DNA from: Limnohabitans sp. TEGF004 | Lineage (GTDB): Bacteria > Pseudomonadota > Gammaproteobacteria > Burkholderiales > Burkholderiaceae_C | Length of the DNA: 64,000 nucleotides | Reading direction: 5' to 3' | Assembly: GCF_027924965.1 (NCBI RefSeq) | Contig: NZ_AP027056.1 | Span: 1,178,001 to 1,242,000, forward strand | Part shown: positions 1-9,158 of the stretch, in pieces | How the letters are laid out: every line of letters starts with the position of its first letter | How positions within the stretch are numbered: position 1 is the first letter of the stretch | Notes under the pieces: model-generated | Databases searched by the model: none | Seen by the model: the letters and a program-made list of their open reading frames with translations, nothing else | What the model was told of the DNA's origin: nothing | Position numbers and translations under genes: made by a program

Positions 1-127
1 GCACGTGGGTGATGGGTGCATCTTCAAGCGCTTGCCAACCAAAGCGGGCATTGGTGCCGCCGATGTCGCCGAGCAAGCGCGGATACGCCTGCGCATGGGC
101 CACGGCGGGGTCGCGTGACTCAAACAT
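1..127 (-). CDS. glk: Glucokinase, N-terminal fragment (cut by window edge)
   Basis: Reading the minus strand from an ATG at 125-127 gives 42 codons that contain LLGDIGGTNARF, the phosphate-binding motif near the N-terminus of bacterial glucokinases of the E. coli Glk type. The enzyme phosphorylates glucose with ATP to glucose-6-phosphate in the cytoplasm. The start lies three bases beyond the pgi stop codon, so the gene is the next, translationally close member of the hexR-zwf-pgl-edd-eda-pgi operon. The rest of the gene lies outside the window, so domain completeness cannot be judged. Family assignment rests on the one motif plus operon context, which agree well. Confidence 0.85.
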   Translation of the reverse strand, partial: MFESRDPAVAHAQAYPRLLGDIGGTNARFGWQALEDAPITHV

Positions 128-130
128 GCA

Positions 131-1738
131 TCAGGCTTTCAGGCGTGCCGCTTCGGCGGCTTCGATGTCCTTGGCCATTTTTTTGCCCAACTCCACGCCC
201 CATTGGTCGTAGGCGTGGATGCCCCAGATGGCGGCTTGGCAGAACACTTTGTGTTCGTACAAGGCCATGAGCGCACCCATGCTGCGTGGCGTGAGCGCAT
301 CCACCCAAATGGTGGTGCTGGGCACGTTGCCGGGGTAGCTGCGGTGTGGGGCCAAACGTTGCACTTCAGCTTCGTCCATGCCGCTGTCGCGTAGCTCACG
401 CATGGTTTCTTCAGGTGTGCGACCAATGGCCAAAGCTTGCGCTTGGGCTTGCATGTTGAGCAACACCACGCGGTGGTGTTCAGCGGCAAACGGCAAGGGG
501 CTGCGCTCGGTGCGCAAACCAATGAAGTCCATCGGTACCAAGTGCTTGCCTTGGTGGATGAGTTGGAAGTAAGCGTGTTGCCCGTCGATGCCTAAGCCGC
601 CCCACAACACGGGCGCCGTGGCGACTTCAACGGGGCTGCCATCGACGTGTGTGCCTTTGCCGTTGGACTCCATGTCCATCTGTTGTAAGAACGAGGCGAA
701 CTTGCCCAAGGGCGAAGCGTAGGGCGCAATGTTGTGCGTGGTCGCGCCTAAGAAATTGCGGTTCCACACGCCGAACAATGCCATGAGCAAAGGCAGGTTC
801 TGGTCAGACGGTGCAGTCATGAAGTGCTCGTCCATCGCGCGTGCACCCAAGAGCATGTCTTGGAAGGCAAACGCACCGATGGAGATGGCCAAAGGCAAAC
901 CAATGGCAGACCACACCGAGTAGCGGCCACCCACCCAATCCCAAAAACCAAAGGTGTGCTCAGGCGTGAAGCCTTGTGCTGCAGAAATGTGTGGGTTGGC
1001 CGTCACCGCAATCAGGTGCTTGCCCAGTTGGTCTTCAGGGCAGCCACCGTCGGTCAACCAACGCTTAGCCGAAGCAGCCAAGGTCATGGTTTCTTGCGTG
1101 GTGAAGGTTTTGCTTTGCACCACAAACGCGGTGCGCGCAGGGTTCAGGTAGGCGAGTGCGGTGTACAGGCTCCAAGCATCCACGTTGGACACATAGTGCA
1201 CGCGCACTTTGTTTTTGAAGCTGTCACGCGTCAAGTGGCTGAGCGCTTCGGTGGTCATACGAGGACCGAGGTCTGAGCCACCAATGCCAAGGTTCACCAC
1301 ATCGGTGATGGATTCGCCGCCATGGCCTTTCATGTGGCCTTCGCGCACTTTCTCGGCAAAGGTACACACGCGGTGCAACTCATTGGCCACTTGCTTTGAA
1401 ATTTCATGGCCCCAAGGTGGGTTGGGTACATGGCTGCCACGCAAAGCCACGTGCAATACCGCGCGTTGTTCGGTGGCGTTGATGGGCTCGCCTTTGAACA
1501 TGGCTTGTGCTTGTGGCATGACTTGCGATTCGTCTGCCAAAGCCAAGAGCTGTTGCATGACTTCGCGTGTGACGCGTTGACGCTCGTAGTCGATGCTGAT
1601 GCCAGCGCCACTGGCGTGCAAGGCCGTGTTGCGTTCGGCACTCTTGAGCAACTCGCGCAAATGCGGTTGTGGGCCTTGGGCCAAGGCTTGCAGGGCTTGC
1701 CAAGCTTGGCGCTTTTGGGGAGGGACGAATGAAGTCAT
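131..1738 (-). CDS. pgi: Glucose-6-phosphate isomerase
   Basis: Interconverts glucose-6-phosphate and fructose-6-phosphate. The 535-residue product has the usual length for the family. Visible motifs are GIGGSDLGP near residue 150, the first PGI signature around VGGRYSVWSAIG near 268, the catalytic-glutamate segment MESNGKG near 350, the histidine segment QLIHQGKH, and the C-terminal signature GVELGK with the conserved lysine. It lies downstream of eda with a 75-base gap and just ahead of glk. In an Entner-Doudoroff operon next to a fructose importer, its likely main task is converting fructose-6-phosphate to glucose-6-phosphate for Zwf; that direction is inference. Confidence 0.97.
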   Translation of the reverse strand: MTSFVPPQKRQAWQALQALAQGPQPHLRELLKSAERNTALHASGAGISIDYERQRVTREVMQQLLALADESQVMPQAQAMFKGEPINATEQRAVLHVALRGSHVPNPPWGHEISKQVANELHRVCTFAEKVREGHMKGHGGESITDVVNLGIGGSDLGPRMTTEALSHLTRDSFKNKVRVHYVSNVDAWSLYTALAYLNPARTAFVVQSKTFTTQETMTLAASAKRWLTDGGCPEDQLGKHLIAVTANPHISAAQGFTPEHTFGFWDWVGGRYSVWSAIGLPLAISIGAFAFQDMLLGARAMDEHFMTAPSDQNLPLLMALFGVWNRNFLGATTHNIAPYASPLGKFASFLQQMDMESNGKGTHVDGSPVEVATAPVLWGGLGIDGQHAYFQLIHQGKHLVPMDFIGLRTERSPLPFAAEHHRVVLLNMQAQAQALAIGRTPEETMRELRDSGMDEAEVQRLAPHRSYPGNVPSTTIWVDALTPRSMGALMALYEHKVFCQAAIWGIHAYDQWGVELGKKMAKDIEAAEAARLKA

Positions 1739-1813
1739 GTTTGGATTTTCGTCAAATTTAGTGCGTTTCTAGTCGCAGTCGAATGAAACTTTTGATGTGA
1801 CAGTTGAATTAAC

Positions 1814-2455
1814 TTAAACAGCAGCCGCGTCGGTGGCTTCACGCGCCAAGCGCGTGATCTCGGCCCAATCGCCGCGTTCCACCACATCGACAGGCGTGAG
1901 CCATGAGCCACCGACCATGCCCACATTGGGTTGCTTTAAGAACTCACCCATGTTGGCCAACGACACACCGCCTGTGGGGCAAAAGCGCATATCGCCCAAG
2001 GGGCCGCCCATGGCTTTGAGCATGGCCAAGCCACCGGCTTGTGCTGCGGGAAAAAGTTTGACCAAGCCAAAGCCGTAGTCGCGTGCCGCCATCACTTCGC
2101 CTGGCGTCATCACACCGGGCATGAAGGGCAGTTTGCATTGAATGGCGGCTTGCACGAGCGCATCGGTCATGCCAGGCGACAGCGCAAAGCTGGCACCTGC
2201 GGCTTGCACGCGGGCCATTTCTTCGGCGCGTGTGACGGTGCCCGCGCCCACATGCATGTGCGGCACGTGCTTGGCCACTTGTTCAATCGCTGGCAAACCT
2301 GCGGCATGGCGCAAGGTGATTTCCATCACGTCCACACCCCCTTCGAGCAGCGCGTGGGCCATGGGCACCGCTTGGTCAGGATGGGTGATAACGATGACAG
2401 GCACCACGCGTGAGGTGAACGCGGGGCGGGTGAATGCGGGGTTGAGTTGGGTCAT
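1814..2455 (-). CDS. eda: KDPG aldolase (2-dehydro-3-deoxy-phosphogluconate aldolase)
   Basis: Cleaves KDPG to pyruvate and glyceraldehyde-3-phosphate, the last step of the Entner-Doudoroff pathway. The 213-residue product carries the class I aldolase features of the family: VMEITLR with the catalytic Glu45, the AGTVT phosphate-binding segment near 71, and the Schiff-base lysine in VKLFPA (Lys133). Length matches the single-domain trimeric enzyme. It follows edd after 12 bases, so the two are co-transcribed. No strong Shine-Dalgarno sequence is visible before its ATG, which suggests translation partly coupled to edd. Confidence 0.97.
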   Translation of the reverse strand: MTQLNPAFTRPAFTSRVVPVIVITHPDQAVPMAHALLEGGVDVMEITLRHAAGLPAIEQVAKHVPHMHVGAGTVTRAEEMARVQAAGASFALSPGMTDALVQAAIQCKLPFMPGVMTPGEVMAARDYGFGLVKLFPAAQAGGLAMLKAMGGPLGDMRFCPTGGVSLANMGEFLKQPNVGMVGGSWLTPVDVVERGDWAEITRLAREATDAAAV

Positions 2456-2467
2456 ATCAAGTGAGCT

Positions 2468-4300
2468 TTAGATGTTTGTGAACAAAGGCGATGCGCCTTC
2501 TTCGGCCAGCGCAGCATTGGCGCGGAACAGCGCAAAGATGTCACGGCCTGTGCCGTGTTGGTTGCCAGACAAATCAGGGGTGGGGGCGGTGCGTGCGGCA
2601 AGTTCAGCATCGCTCACCTCAAGCTGCAACGTTTGTGTATCGCAGTCGAGCGCAATCATGTCGCCACTCTGCACTTTGCCAATCAAACCGCCGTTCACAG
2701 ACTCTGGGCTGAGGTGAATCGCCGCCGGCACTTTGCCTGATGCGCCCGACATGCGTCCATCGGTGACCAAGGCCACTTTGAAGCCTTTGTCTTGCAACAC
2801 GCCCAACACAGGCGTGAGGCGGTGTAGCTCGGGCATGCCGTTGGCTTGTGGGCCTTGGTTGCGCACCACGGCCACAAAGTCGCGTTCCAGCTTGCCATCT
2901 TTGAATAATTGGTTGAGTTGTTTTTGATCAGTCAGCACGATGGCAGGCGCACGCACTTGGCGGTGCTCTGGTTTGACGGCAGAGACTTTCACCACGGCTC
3001 GGCCCAAGTTGCCTTGCAACAAACGCAAGCCACCATCGGTGCTGAAGGGTTGCGTCACAGGACGCAACACAGCTTCGTCAGCTGACTTAGCTGGCACATT
3101 GCGCCAATCGAGTTGGCCGTTAAGTGCGGGGTTGAGCCAAGGCTCAACGGTGTAACGATGCAGGCCTTGGCCCATGATGGTGTGCACATCGTCGTGCAAC
3201 AAACCTGCGCTGAGCAACTGGGCCATGAGATAACCCATGCCACCCGCGGCTTGGAAGTGGTTCACATCGGCGTTGCCGTTGGGGTAGACACGTGCGAGCA
3301 AGGGTACGCAAGCCGAGAGATCCGCGAAGTCATCCCAGTTCACAAGAATGCCTGCCGCGCGGGCCATGGCCACGATGTGCAGCGTGTGGTTGGTCGAGCC
3401 GCCGGTGGCCAACAAACCCACGATGCCGTTGACGATGACCTTGGCGTTGATTTGGTAACCCACACCTGTTTCTTTGTCATGTGACAAAGCCACGGCACGT
3501 TTGACGGCATCTACCGTCAGGGCTTCACGCAACGGTGTGCCTGGGTTCACAAATGAGGAGCCGGGCAAGTGCAGGCCCATGATTTCCATGAGCATTTGGT
3601 TGGAGTTGGCCGTGCCGTAAAACGTGCACGTGCCTGCGCTGTGGTACGCCGCTTGTTCGGCTTCGAGCAACACCTCGCGGCTGACCAAGCCTTGTGCGTA
3701 TTGCTGACGCACTTTGGCTTTCTCATCATTTGACAAACCTGATGTCATCGGGCCAGCAGGCACAAACACCGCAGGCAAATGGCCAAACTGCAACGCACCG
3801 ATGAACAGGCCGGGCACGATCTTGTCGCATACGCCCAAGAACAGCGCGGCATCAAACACGTTGTGCGACAAACCCACGGCAGTGGCCAAGGCAATCACAT
3901 CGCGCGAGAACAGTGACAGCTCCATGCCGTCTTCGCCTTGCGTCACGCCATCACACATGGCAGGCACGCCGCCTGCGACTTGGGCTGTGGCACCTGCGGC
4001 ACGTGCGGCCGCACGAATTTTTTCTGGGTAGTGCTCATACGGCTGATGGGCCGAGAGCATGTCGTTGTACGCCGTGATGACGCCCACATTGGGCTGACGC
4101 TCTTGGCGCAACACCAGCTTGTCGTTGGCAGGCATGGCCGCATAAGCGTGCGCTGCATTGGCGCAGCCCATGCCACCGCGGTAAGGGCCGGGCTTTTTGG
4201 CTTTGGCCAAAACGTCTAAATAGGCTTGGCGTGTTTTGGCGCTGCGTTGCTCAATGCGTGCAGTGACGGCGGCGAGGGTGGCATGTAAAGGTACGGTCAT
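2468..4300 (-). CDS. edd: Phosphogluconate dehydratase
   Basis: Dehydrates 6-phosphogluconate to KDPG and contains an iron-sulfur cluster. The open frame extends further upstream, but I place the start at the ATG at 4298-4300 (MTVPLHATL...), because the longer version would run deep into pgl; this gives 610 residues, close to E. coli Edd. IlvD/Edd-family motifs are visible: [27 protein letters not shown] and [11 protein letters not shown], whose cysteines are the expected cluster ligands. It begins eight bases after the pgl stop. Distinguished from dihydroxy-acid dehydratase by its length and by its place between pgl and eda. Confidence 0.96.
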   Translation of the reverse strand: MTVPLHATLAAVTARIEQRSAKTRQAYLDVLAKAKKPGPYRGGMGCANAAHAYAAMPANDKLVLRQERQPNVGVITAYNDMLSAHQPYEHYPEKIRAAARAAGATAQVAGGVPAMCDGVTQGEDGMELSLFSRDVIALATAVGLSHNVFDAALFLGVCDKIVPGLFIGALQFGHLPAVFVPAGPMTSGLSNDEKAKVRQQYAQGLVSREVLLEAEQAAYHSAGTCTFYGTANSNQMLMEIMGLHLPGSSFVNPGTPLREALTVDAVKRAVALSHDKETGVGYQINAKVIVNGIVGLLATGGSTNHTLHIVAMARAAGILVNWDDFADLSACVPLLARVYPNGNADVNHFQAAGGMGYLMAQLLSAGLLHDDVHTIMGQGLHRYTVEPWLNPALNGQLDWRNVPAKSADEAVLRPVTQPFSTDGGLRLLQGNLGRAVVKVSAVKPEHRQVRAPAIVLTDQKQLNQLFKDGKLERDFVAVVRNQGPQANGMPELHRLTPVLGVLQDKGFKVALVTDGRMSGASGKVPAAIHLSPESVNGGLIGKVQSGDMIALDCDTQTLQLEVSDAELAARTAPTPDLSGNQHGTGRDIFALFRANAALAEEGASPLFTNI

Positions 4301-4308
4301 AAAAACTT

Positions 4309-5052
4309 TCAGTTCGCAAGCCAAAGCGCCACAGGCGTTTGGGTTTGTTGCAACACACATGAAATCGGTAGGGCAGGTGTGGCTTGCTTCCAAGCTTGCT
4401 GCAAGGTATTGAGTTTGTCGGTGCCAGAAAGCGGCAACACGATGTGACGTGCCGACAAAATTTGCGCCAAGGTTTGCGTGATGCGCGCATAGGGCGCATT
4501 GGCGGGGGGATGTGTCAATTCAATGGCCACGCAGGTTTGGGTGTTGCGCAGGTCTAGCGCATCCGTCAAATTGGGGGCATCCGGAAATAACGACGCCGTG
4601 TGACCATCAGCCCCCATGCCCAACACCAACACATCGGCCACGCCTGCAGCGGTCAGTGCAAGGCTGGCTGCTTTGGCAAGCGTGGCAGGTGTATCCAAAG
4701 GTTCTGCCGTGCTGGCCACCATGAACACCAGTTGCGCTTTGGCGGCGAGGTCTTGCAGCAAATGGGTTTGCACCAACAGTGCATTGCTGTCGGGGTGACT
4801 GCGGGGCACGCAGCGCTCGTCCACCAAGGTGATGCGCACGCGTGACCAATCGATGTCAATCACACACAGTGCTTCAAACAAAGCCACAGGCGATTTACCG
4901 CCTGACACGCTCAGCACAGCAAAGCCACGCGCTTGAATGGCTGCGGCTAAACGTTGCGCGATGTCTTTTGCCAAGCGCACATTCAACTCGGCTGCACTGA
5001 CGGTGTGAACCGTCAACGTGCCGCGCGATTCAGGATGCCATGTGGAGGTCAT
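4309..5052 (-). CDS. pgl: 6-phosphogluconolactonase
   Basis: Hydrolyses 6-phosphogluconolactone made by Zwf. The 247-residue product belongs to the NagB/DevB-type lactonase family: it shows [13 protein letters not shown] near residue 50, the VDERCVP segment and the [13 protein letters not shown] motif that line the active site. Its ATG (5050-5052) overlaps the zwf stop by one base, so translation of the two is coupled. Length is typical of the proteobacterial enzyme. Placement between zwf and edd matches its biochemical step. Confidence 0.95.
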   Translation of the reverse strand: MTSTWHPESRGTLTVHTVSAAELNVRLAKDIAQRLAAAIQARGFAVLSVSGGKSPVALFEALCVIDIDWSRVRITLVDERCVPRSHPDSNALLVQTHLLQDLAAKAQLVFMVASTAEPLDTPATLAKAASLALTAAGVADVLVLGMGADGHTASLFPDAPNLTDALDLRNTQTCVAIELTHPPANAPYARITQTLAQILSARHIVLPLSGTDKLNTLQQAWKQATPALPISCVLQQTQTPVALWLAN

Positions 5053-6518
5053 CAGGCTTCCTCAAACCACGACAGTTCTTCACGTGCCATCAGGGCTGAT
5101 GACGCTGCAGGGCCCCAGCTACCAGCAGAGTAGGCACGCGGTTTGTCGTCCAACTCGGCCCAGCCGTTGATGATGGGCTCGACCCAAATCCACGCCGCTT
5201 CCAATTCATCACGACGCATGAAGTGGGTGAGGCGGCCTTTGATGACGTCCATCAACAAACGCTCGTACGCTTCTGCGCGGCGCTTGTCGGACGACTGTTG
5301 CAAATCGAGGCCCAGCTTCACCGGATGCAAGTTCATGCCTGTGCCTGGCTCTTTGACCATCATCTCCAGCTGAATCGATTCTTCAGGCTGCAAGGTGATG
5401 ATGAGTCGGTTGGGCTCTTGCTGTGCGGTGGAGCCGAAGATGGAAAACGGTTGGTCCGCAAACTCAATGATGATTTGCGATTCGCGGCGCTGCATGCGTT
5501 TGCCCGTGCGCAAGAAGAACGGCACATTGGCCCAACGTGCGTTGTTGATGTGCGCACGCAAGGCCACGAAGGTTTCGGTGCGGCTGCTGGCGGGCACGTT
5601 GTCTTCTTCCAAGTAGCCTTTGACGGCAGCGCCTTCAGAGGCACCTGCGGTGTATTGGCCGCGCACGGTGTCGCGCTTGATGTCAGCCAAATCCATCTTG
5701 CGCAGCGAGCGCAACACTTTGAGCTTTTCATCACGCACATCGTCTGCGCCCAAGGAAATGGGCGGCTCCATGGCCACGATACACAGAAGCTGCAACAAGT
5801 GGTTTTGCACCATGTCACGCATCGCACCTGCGCCGTCATAAAAACCTGCACGACTGCCCACGCCCACACTTTCGGCTACGGTGATTTGCACGCTCTTGAT
5901 GTAAGGCGCGCGCCACAGCGGTTCGAAAATGGCATTGCCAAAACGAAGCACCATGAGGTTTTGCACCGTCTCTTTGCCAAGGTAGTGGTCGATGCGGTAA
6001 ATCTGTTGCTCGTCAAAGTAACGGGCCACCTGACTGTTGATGTCGCGAGCAGAGGCGAGGTCGGTGCCCAGTGGTTTTTCAAGCACCACGCGCGACTGCG
6101 CATCCACCAAACCTGCGCCCGACAAGTGCGCGCAAATTTGCGTGAACAAGCTCGGCGCCGTGGCCAAGTAATACACGCGCAGCGCGGGTGTGCCGCATAA
6201 GTCTTTGAGCTTGGCAAAGTCGTTGGCGTTGGTCACGTCCATGCTCACGTAGGCCAAGCGGTTCAAAAAGCTTTGCCAATCGTCTTTGGTGAAGGCGTCT
6301 TTTTCGATGAAGGCGGGCGAGTTTTTGTCGATGAAATCCAAATACGCTTGGCGCGTCCAGTCTTGGCGGCCCACAGCAATGATGCGTGCGGATGCATCGA
6401 GCTTGTCATGCAAATGCGCCATGTACAGCGCAGGCAAGAGTTTGCGAAAGGACAAGTCGCCAGCGCCGCCAAAAATCACGATGTCCAGCGTGCCCGCTGG
6501 TGGATTGGGGTGTGTCAT
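5052..6518 (-). CDS. zwf: Glucose-6-phosphate 1-dehydrogenase
   Basis: Oxidises glucose-6-phosphate to 6-phosphogluconolactone with NAD(P)+, feeding the Entner-Doudoroff route. The 488-residue protein has the nucleotide-binding motif GGAGDLSFRK near residues 17-26, the substrate/catalytic motif RIDHYLGKE near 180, and the EKPLG segment ahead of it. Its ATG overlaps the hexR stop in an ATGA arrangement. I cannot decide NADP+ versus NAD+ preference from the sequence. Confidence 0.97.
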   Translation of the reverse strand: MTHPNPPAGTLDIVIFGGAGDLSFRKLLPALYMAHLHDKLDASARIIAVGRQDWTRQAYLDFIDKNSPAFIEKDAFTKDDWQSFLNRLAYVSMDVTNANDFAKLKDLCGTPALRVYYLATAPSLFTQICAHLSGAGLVDAQSRVVLEKPLGTDLASARDINSQVARYFDEQQIYRIDHYLGKETVQNLMVLRFGNAIFEPLWRAPYIKSVQITVAESVGVGSRAGFYDGAGAMRDMVQNHLLQLLCIVAMEPPISLGADDVRDEKLKVLRSLRKMDLADIKRDTVRGQYTAGASEGAAVKGYLEEDNVPASSRTETFVALRAHINNARWANVPFFLRTGKRMQRRESQIIIEFADQPFSIFGSTAQQEPNRLIITLQPEESIQLEMMVKEPGTGMNLHPVKLGLDLQQSSDKRRAEAYERLLMDVIKGRLTHFMRRDELEAAWIWVEPIINGWAELDDKPRAYSAGSWGPAASSALMAREELSWFEEA

Positions 6519-7363
6519 GAGTAACGTTTGTTAAGAAGGTTTTGTTTCATGTTGCGCAGCAAAGGTTGCAGCTGAGTGCTGCCAATGCGCAGTGCCACAG
6601 TGGTGGCCAACACGTCGACGATCATCAGGTGCAGCAAGCGCGACACCATGGGGCTGAATTTTTCGTAGCTTTCGGGATGGTCCGCTGCGAGGTGAATTTT
6701 TCCGGCATTGGCCAGAGGTGAGCCAGAGGCGGTGACCACCACGGTGGTGGCACCGTTCTTTTTGGCAATCTCGCATGAGTCGAGCAAATCACGCGTGCGG
6801 CCAGAGTTAGAGAACACCACCAAACAGTCGCCAGGGCCGAGCAAAGAGGCACTCATGATTTGCATGTGGCCGTCGCTGTGCGAGATGGTGTGAAAACCCA
6901 GACGAAAAAATTTGTGTTGTGCGTCTTGCGCCACGATGCCTGAATTGCCCACACCAAAAAACTCAAGGCGCTTGCCTTTTTTGTGGGTGAGGGCGATGGC
7001 TTCGGCCGCTTTGTCGATGGCGGCTGAAGAGGCATCGTTGCGGTATTTCAAAAACGCAGTGACGGTGTTGTCAATGACTTTGACCAACACATCGTTGCTG
7101 TTGTCTTGTGCGCCCACGTTGCGATGGATGAAGGGCACGCCTTCGCTCAAACTGCCCGCGAGCTTGAGTTTGAAATCACTCAAACCTTCGTAGCCCATGC
7201 TGCGGCAAAAGCGCACCACGGTCGGTTTGCTCACGCCTGCACGTTCGGCCAGTTCGGTGACGGGTAGCGTCGAGAACGTGCGTGGGTCAGAGAGAAGAAG
7301 CTTGCCCACGCGCTGTTCGGCGGGGGCTAAGGACGATAGGGTCGATTTGATGCGTTCCAACAT
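6515..7363 (-). CDS. hexR: HexR-type transcriptional regulator (RpiR family, SIS domain)
   Basis: The 282-residue protein starts MLERIKSTLSSL and has an N-terminal RpiR-type helix-turn-helix (LAERAGVSKPTVVRFCRSMG, about residues 39-58) followed by a SIS sugar-phosphate-binding domain (about 125-255, with FFGVGNSG and VFSNSGRTRD). In gammaproteobacteria and pseudomonads HexR represses zwf, edd and eda and is released by KDPG. Here it is the first gene of the operon it should control, so autoregulation is likely. No Shine-Dalgarno sequence precedes the ATG, and the best promoter ends only a few bases before it, so the transcript may be leaderless. Confidence 0.92.
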   Translation of the reverse strand: MLERIKSTLSSLAPAEQRVGKLLLSDPRTFSTLPVTELAERAGVSKPTVVRFCRSMGYEGLSDFKLKLAGSLSEGVPFIHRNVGAQDNSNDVLVKVIDNTVTAFLKYRNDASSAAIDKAAEAIALTHKKGKRLEFFGVGNSGIVAQDAQHKFFRLGFHTISHSDGHMQIMSASLLGPGDCLVVFSNSGRTRDLLDSCEIAKKNGATTVVVTASGSPLANAGKIHLAADHPESYEKFSPMVSRLLHLMIVDVLATTVALRIGSTQLQPLLRNMKQNLLNKRYS

Positions 7364-7371
7364 GAACGCAA

Positions 7372-7410
7372 ATGTAACTTAGTTTCATGTTTTTAGTCAA
7401 CATGGTTACA
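7372..7410 (-). promoter_or_regulatory. Promoter and candidate HexR operator of the Entner-Doudoroff operon
   Basis: On the minus strand TTGACT (7395-7400) and TTACAT (7372-7377) are 17 bases apart, a reasonable sigma-70 promoter. The -10 box overlaps TGTAACTTAGTTTCA (7373-7387), an imperfect palindrome resembling the TGTAA...TTACA pattern known for HexR sites, and a second half-site GTTACA lies at 7405-7410. Repressor binding here would block the promoter. Predicted transcription would start near 7365, two bases before the hexR ATG. Confidence 0.55.
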
Positions 7411-7428
7411 GATCATTTTTCTGGATGA

Positions 7429-8643
7429 TTACCCGAGTTCGTCTTGCTTCAAAAAAATGTCTTTGTCAGGGAAAAATTGGGCATGCAAAGGCAGCAGTGC
7501 GCCCCCCAAAGCGCGGGCATGGTTGCCCACGCGGCCGGCCAAAATTTGAGGCTGATGAATGCCATCAAAACTGAATTGCGCCAAGCTGGCTTCGGTTTGT
7601 TGAATCAGGGTTTGCAAGAGTTTGGGGTTGAGCGAACCATCCATGATGATGGCATCCAAATCCAGCAGGGCAGCTGCACTGGTGGCGCTCATGGCTAAGG
7701 CTTTGGCTGCTTGTGAAACCCAGGGTTGTGTGAACGCGCTGAATTCGGCGCTCATGATTGCGTCTTGCTGAACCAGCAGCGGGTCGTGTCCTGCAGCCAT
7801 CAAGGCTTGTTCAAGCTGCCAACCCGATGCGAGTTGCAACAGCTGCGCGGGTGTGTTTGCATTGGCGCGTGTGCCCAAAGGTGGCAGGCCAATCGGCATG
7901 GAGCCAATCGCACCTGCGTTGCCGCGTGGGCCGTTGACGATGTGCCCATCCATGACCAAGCCGCCCCCCACAAATGTGCCCACATAGACATACAAAAAGT
8001 TAGGTACATCACGGCCCAAGCCTTGCACCAACTCAGCCACGCAAGCGGCGGTGGTGTCTTTGGCAAATTCAACGGGCAGCGCCGACATGGCTTGCACTTC
8101 TTGCACCAAGTCGATGTGCTCCCAATCCACCATGGCTTTTTGAGCCTTCTTACCCATCAAGTCGCCCCATTGGTGCATGGCCAGCGGCGCACTCAGGCCA
8201 ATGCCCACGGCGCGTTTCCAAGCTTCAGCGCCCATGCGTTTTTGCATGAGCTTCAAACCTTCTTTGATTTTGGGCAGCACTTCGGTGGGGGAAGGGTAGG
8301 GATAGGTGTGTTGCCACTGGTGGCGCATTTGCCCAAGGAAATCAGTCACCACCACCTCAAGGCTACGGCGGCCCACTTGCAGGCCAATGCTGTAAGCGCC
8401 ATCGGGGTTGATGGCGAGTGGCACCGAAGGCTGGCCAATCTTGCCGCGAATCCGGTCTTGCTTGATGAGCAAACCATCGTCGAGCAAACGATTGACGATG
8501 ATGGAAACGGTTTGAGACGACAGCTGCGTGAGGCGTGCCAGATCGGCTTTGGGAATGGCGCCTTCGTGACGAATGGCGCGCAGCACCGTGCGCTCGTTGA
8601 ATTGGCGCATGCCGGTGTGGTTAGACCCACGCATTGTTTTCAT
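7429..8643 (-). CDS. ROK-family transcriptional regulator of the sugar module (FrcR-like)
   Basis: The frame is open further upstream, but the start at ATG 8641-8643 (MKTMRGSNHTG...) overlaps the fucU stop as ATGA and yields 404 residues, typical of NagC/XylR-type ROK regulators. An N-terminal winged helix is visible (KADLARLTQLSSQTVSIIVN, about residues 29-48), followed by the ROK fold with YVGTFVGGGLVMDG. The CxCGxxGC zinc motif seen in many ROK proteins is absent. Rhizobial frcBCA clusters carry a ROK regulator, so I infer that it senses fructose or fructose-6-phosphate and controls the divergent transporter; the ligand is not shown by the sequence. Confidence 0.85.
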   Translation of the reverse strand: MKTMRGSNHTGMRQFNERTVLRAIRHEGAIPKADLARLTQLSSQTVSIIVNRLLDDGLLIKQDRIRGKIGQPSVPLAINPDGAYSIGLQVGRRSLEVVVTDFLGQMRHQWQHTYPYPSPTEVLPKIKEGLKLMQKRMGAEAWKRAVGIGLSAPLAMHQWGDLMGKKAQKAMVDWEHIDLVQEVQAMSALPVEFAKDTTAACVAELVQGLGRDVPNFLYVYVGTFVGGGLVMDGHIVNGPRGNAGAIGSMPIGLPPLGTRANANTPAQLLQLASGWQLEQALMAAGHDPLLVQQDAIMSAEFSAFTQPWVSQAAKALAMSATSAAALLDLDAIIMDGSLNPKLLQTLIQQTEASLAQFSFDGIHQPQILAGRVGNHARALGGALLPLHAQFFPDKDIFLKQDELG

Positions 8644-9080
8644 AAAAGAATCACACCTTTGCAGAACATGGCATTGCCGTAGGCCGTGCCTTCGCCAGTT
8701 TGCACAATCAAACTGGCGCCTTTGATTTTCTCGTAGAACGCATAGCGCTCCACAGCTTCGACTTGATTCGACGCAAAGCCCGCCTTGTTGACCAAACCAA
8801 TCACCGCTTGTTGTGCTTCGGTGCGATGGCTGGCCTCGCTGTGGCACACATGCATGAGGGCGGCTGGTTGCGCCACATCGGTGGCGAGTGGGAACACCGA
8901 CAGCACCGCGTCGCTCACGCGTTCTAGGCTGAGGCCGGGGAGGCGCACCACGGGTTTGCCGTGTGCCAAATAATCAGCGGTGAAGTTGGCATCCACAACG
9001 GCAACCCATTCGCCATGGCCCATGGCACACAGGTGCATGAGCAACTCGGGGGTGAGGATGGGGTCAATTCCTTTGAGCAC
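8640..9080 (-). CDS. fucU: RbsD/FucU-family sugar mutarotase
   Basis: The 146-residue protein matches the FucU branch of the pyranose/furanose mutarotase family: MGHGEWVAVVDANF near the N-terminus with the catalytic histidine, the YAFYEK segment with the conserved tyrosine, and GTAYGNAMFCKGV at the C-terminus. These enzymes speed anomer interconversion of fucose or ribose after uptake. It starts at GTG 9078-9080, with AAGGA seven bases upstream. It is the first gene of a two-gene operon with the ROK regulator. No fucose catabolic gene is nearby, so the likely substrate is the sugar carried by the adjacent Frc-type transporter, probably fructose (inference). Confidence 0.85.
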   Translation of the reverse strand: MLKGIDPILTPELLMHLCAMGHGEWVAVVDANFTADYLAHGKPVVRLPGLSLERVSDAVLSVFPLATDVAQPAALMHVCHSEASHRTEAQQAVIGLVNKAGFASNQVEAVERYAFYEKIKGASLIVQTGEGTAYGNAMFCKGVILL

Positions 9081-9122
9081 GTATCTGTCCTTAATTCATC
9101 AATATTGTCAGGCCTTGGAGGA

Positions 9123-9138
9123 TGCCAAATTTTTGGCA
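9123..9138. promoter_or_regulatory. Palindrome in fucU/frcB control region (site 1)
   Basis: TGCCAAATTTTTGGCA has seven-base perfect arms around a two-base centre. Its left arm, read on the minus strand, gives TTGGCA, a plausible -35 box for the fucU-regulator operon with weak -10 candidates 17-18 bases on. A regulator binding here would control that promoter. Which protein binds is unknown; the neighbouring ROK regulator is the obvious candidate. Confidence 0.5.
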
Positions 9139-9158
9139 ACTCGTGTTTCAGGGTATGT

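Noticed and set aside
5223..6200. Long open frame of 325 codons opposite zwf
   Set aside because: It lies entirely antisense to zwf, is rich in histidine, alanine and glycine as expected from reverse reading of a coding gene, and has no recognisable motif.
7726..8682. Open frame of 318 codons opposite the ROK regulator gene
   Set aside because: Same histidine/glutamine-rich antisense pattern; the minus-strand regulator has clear motifs.
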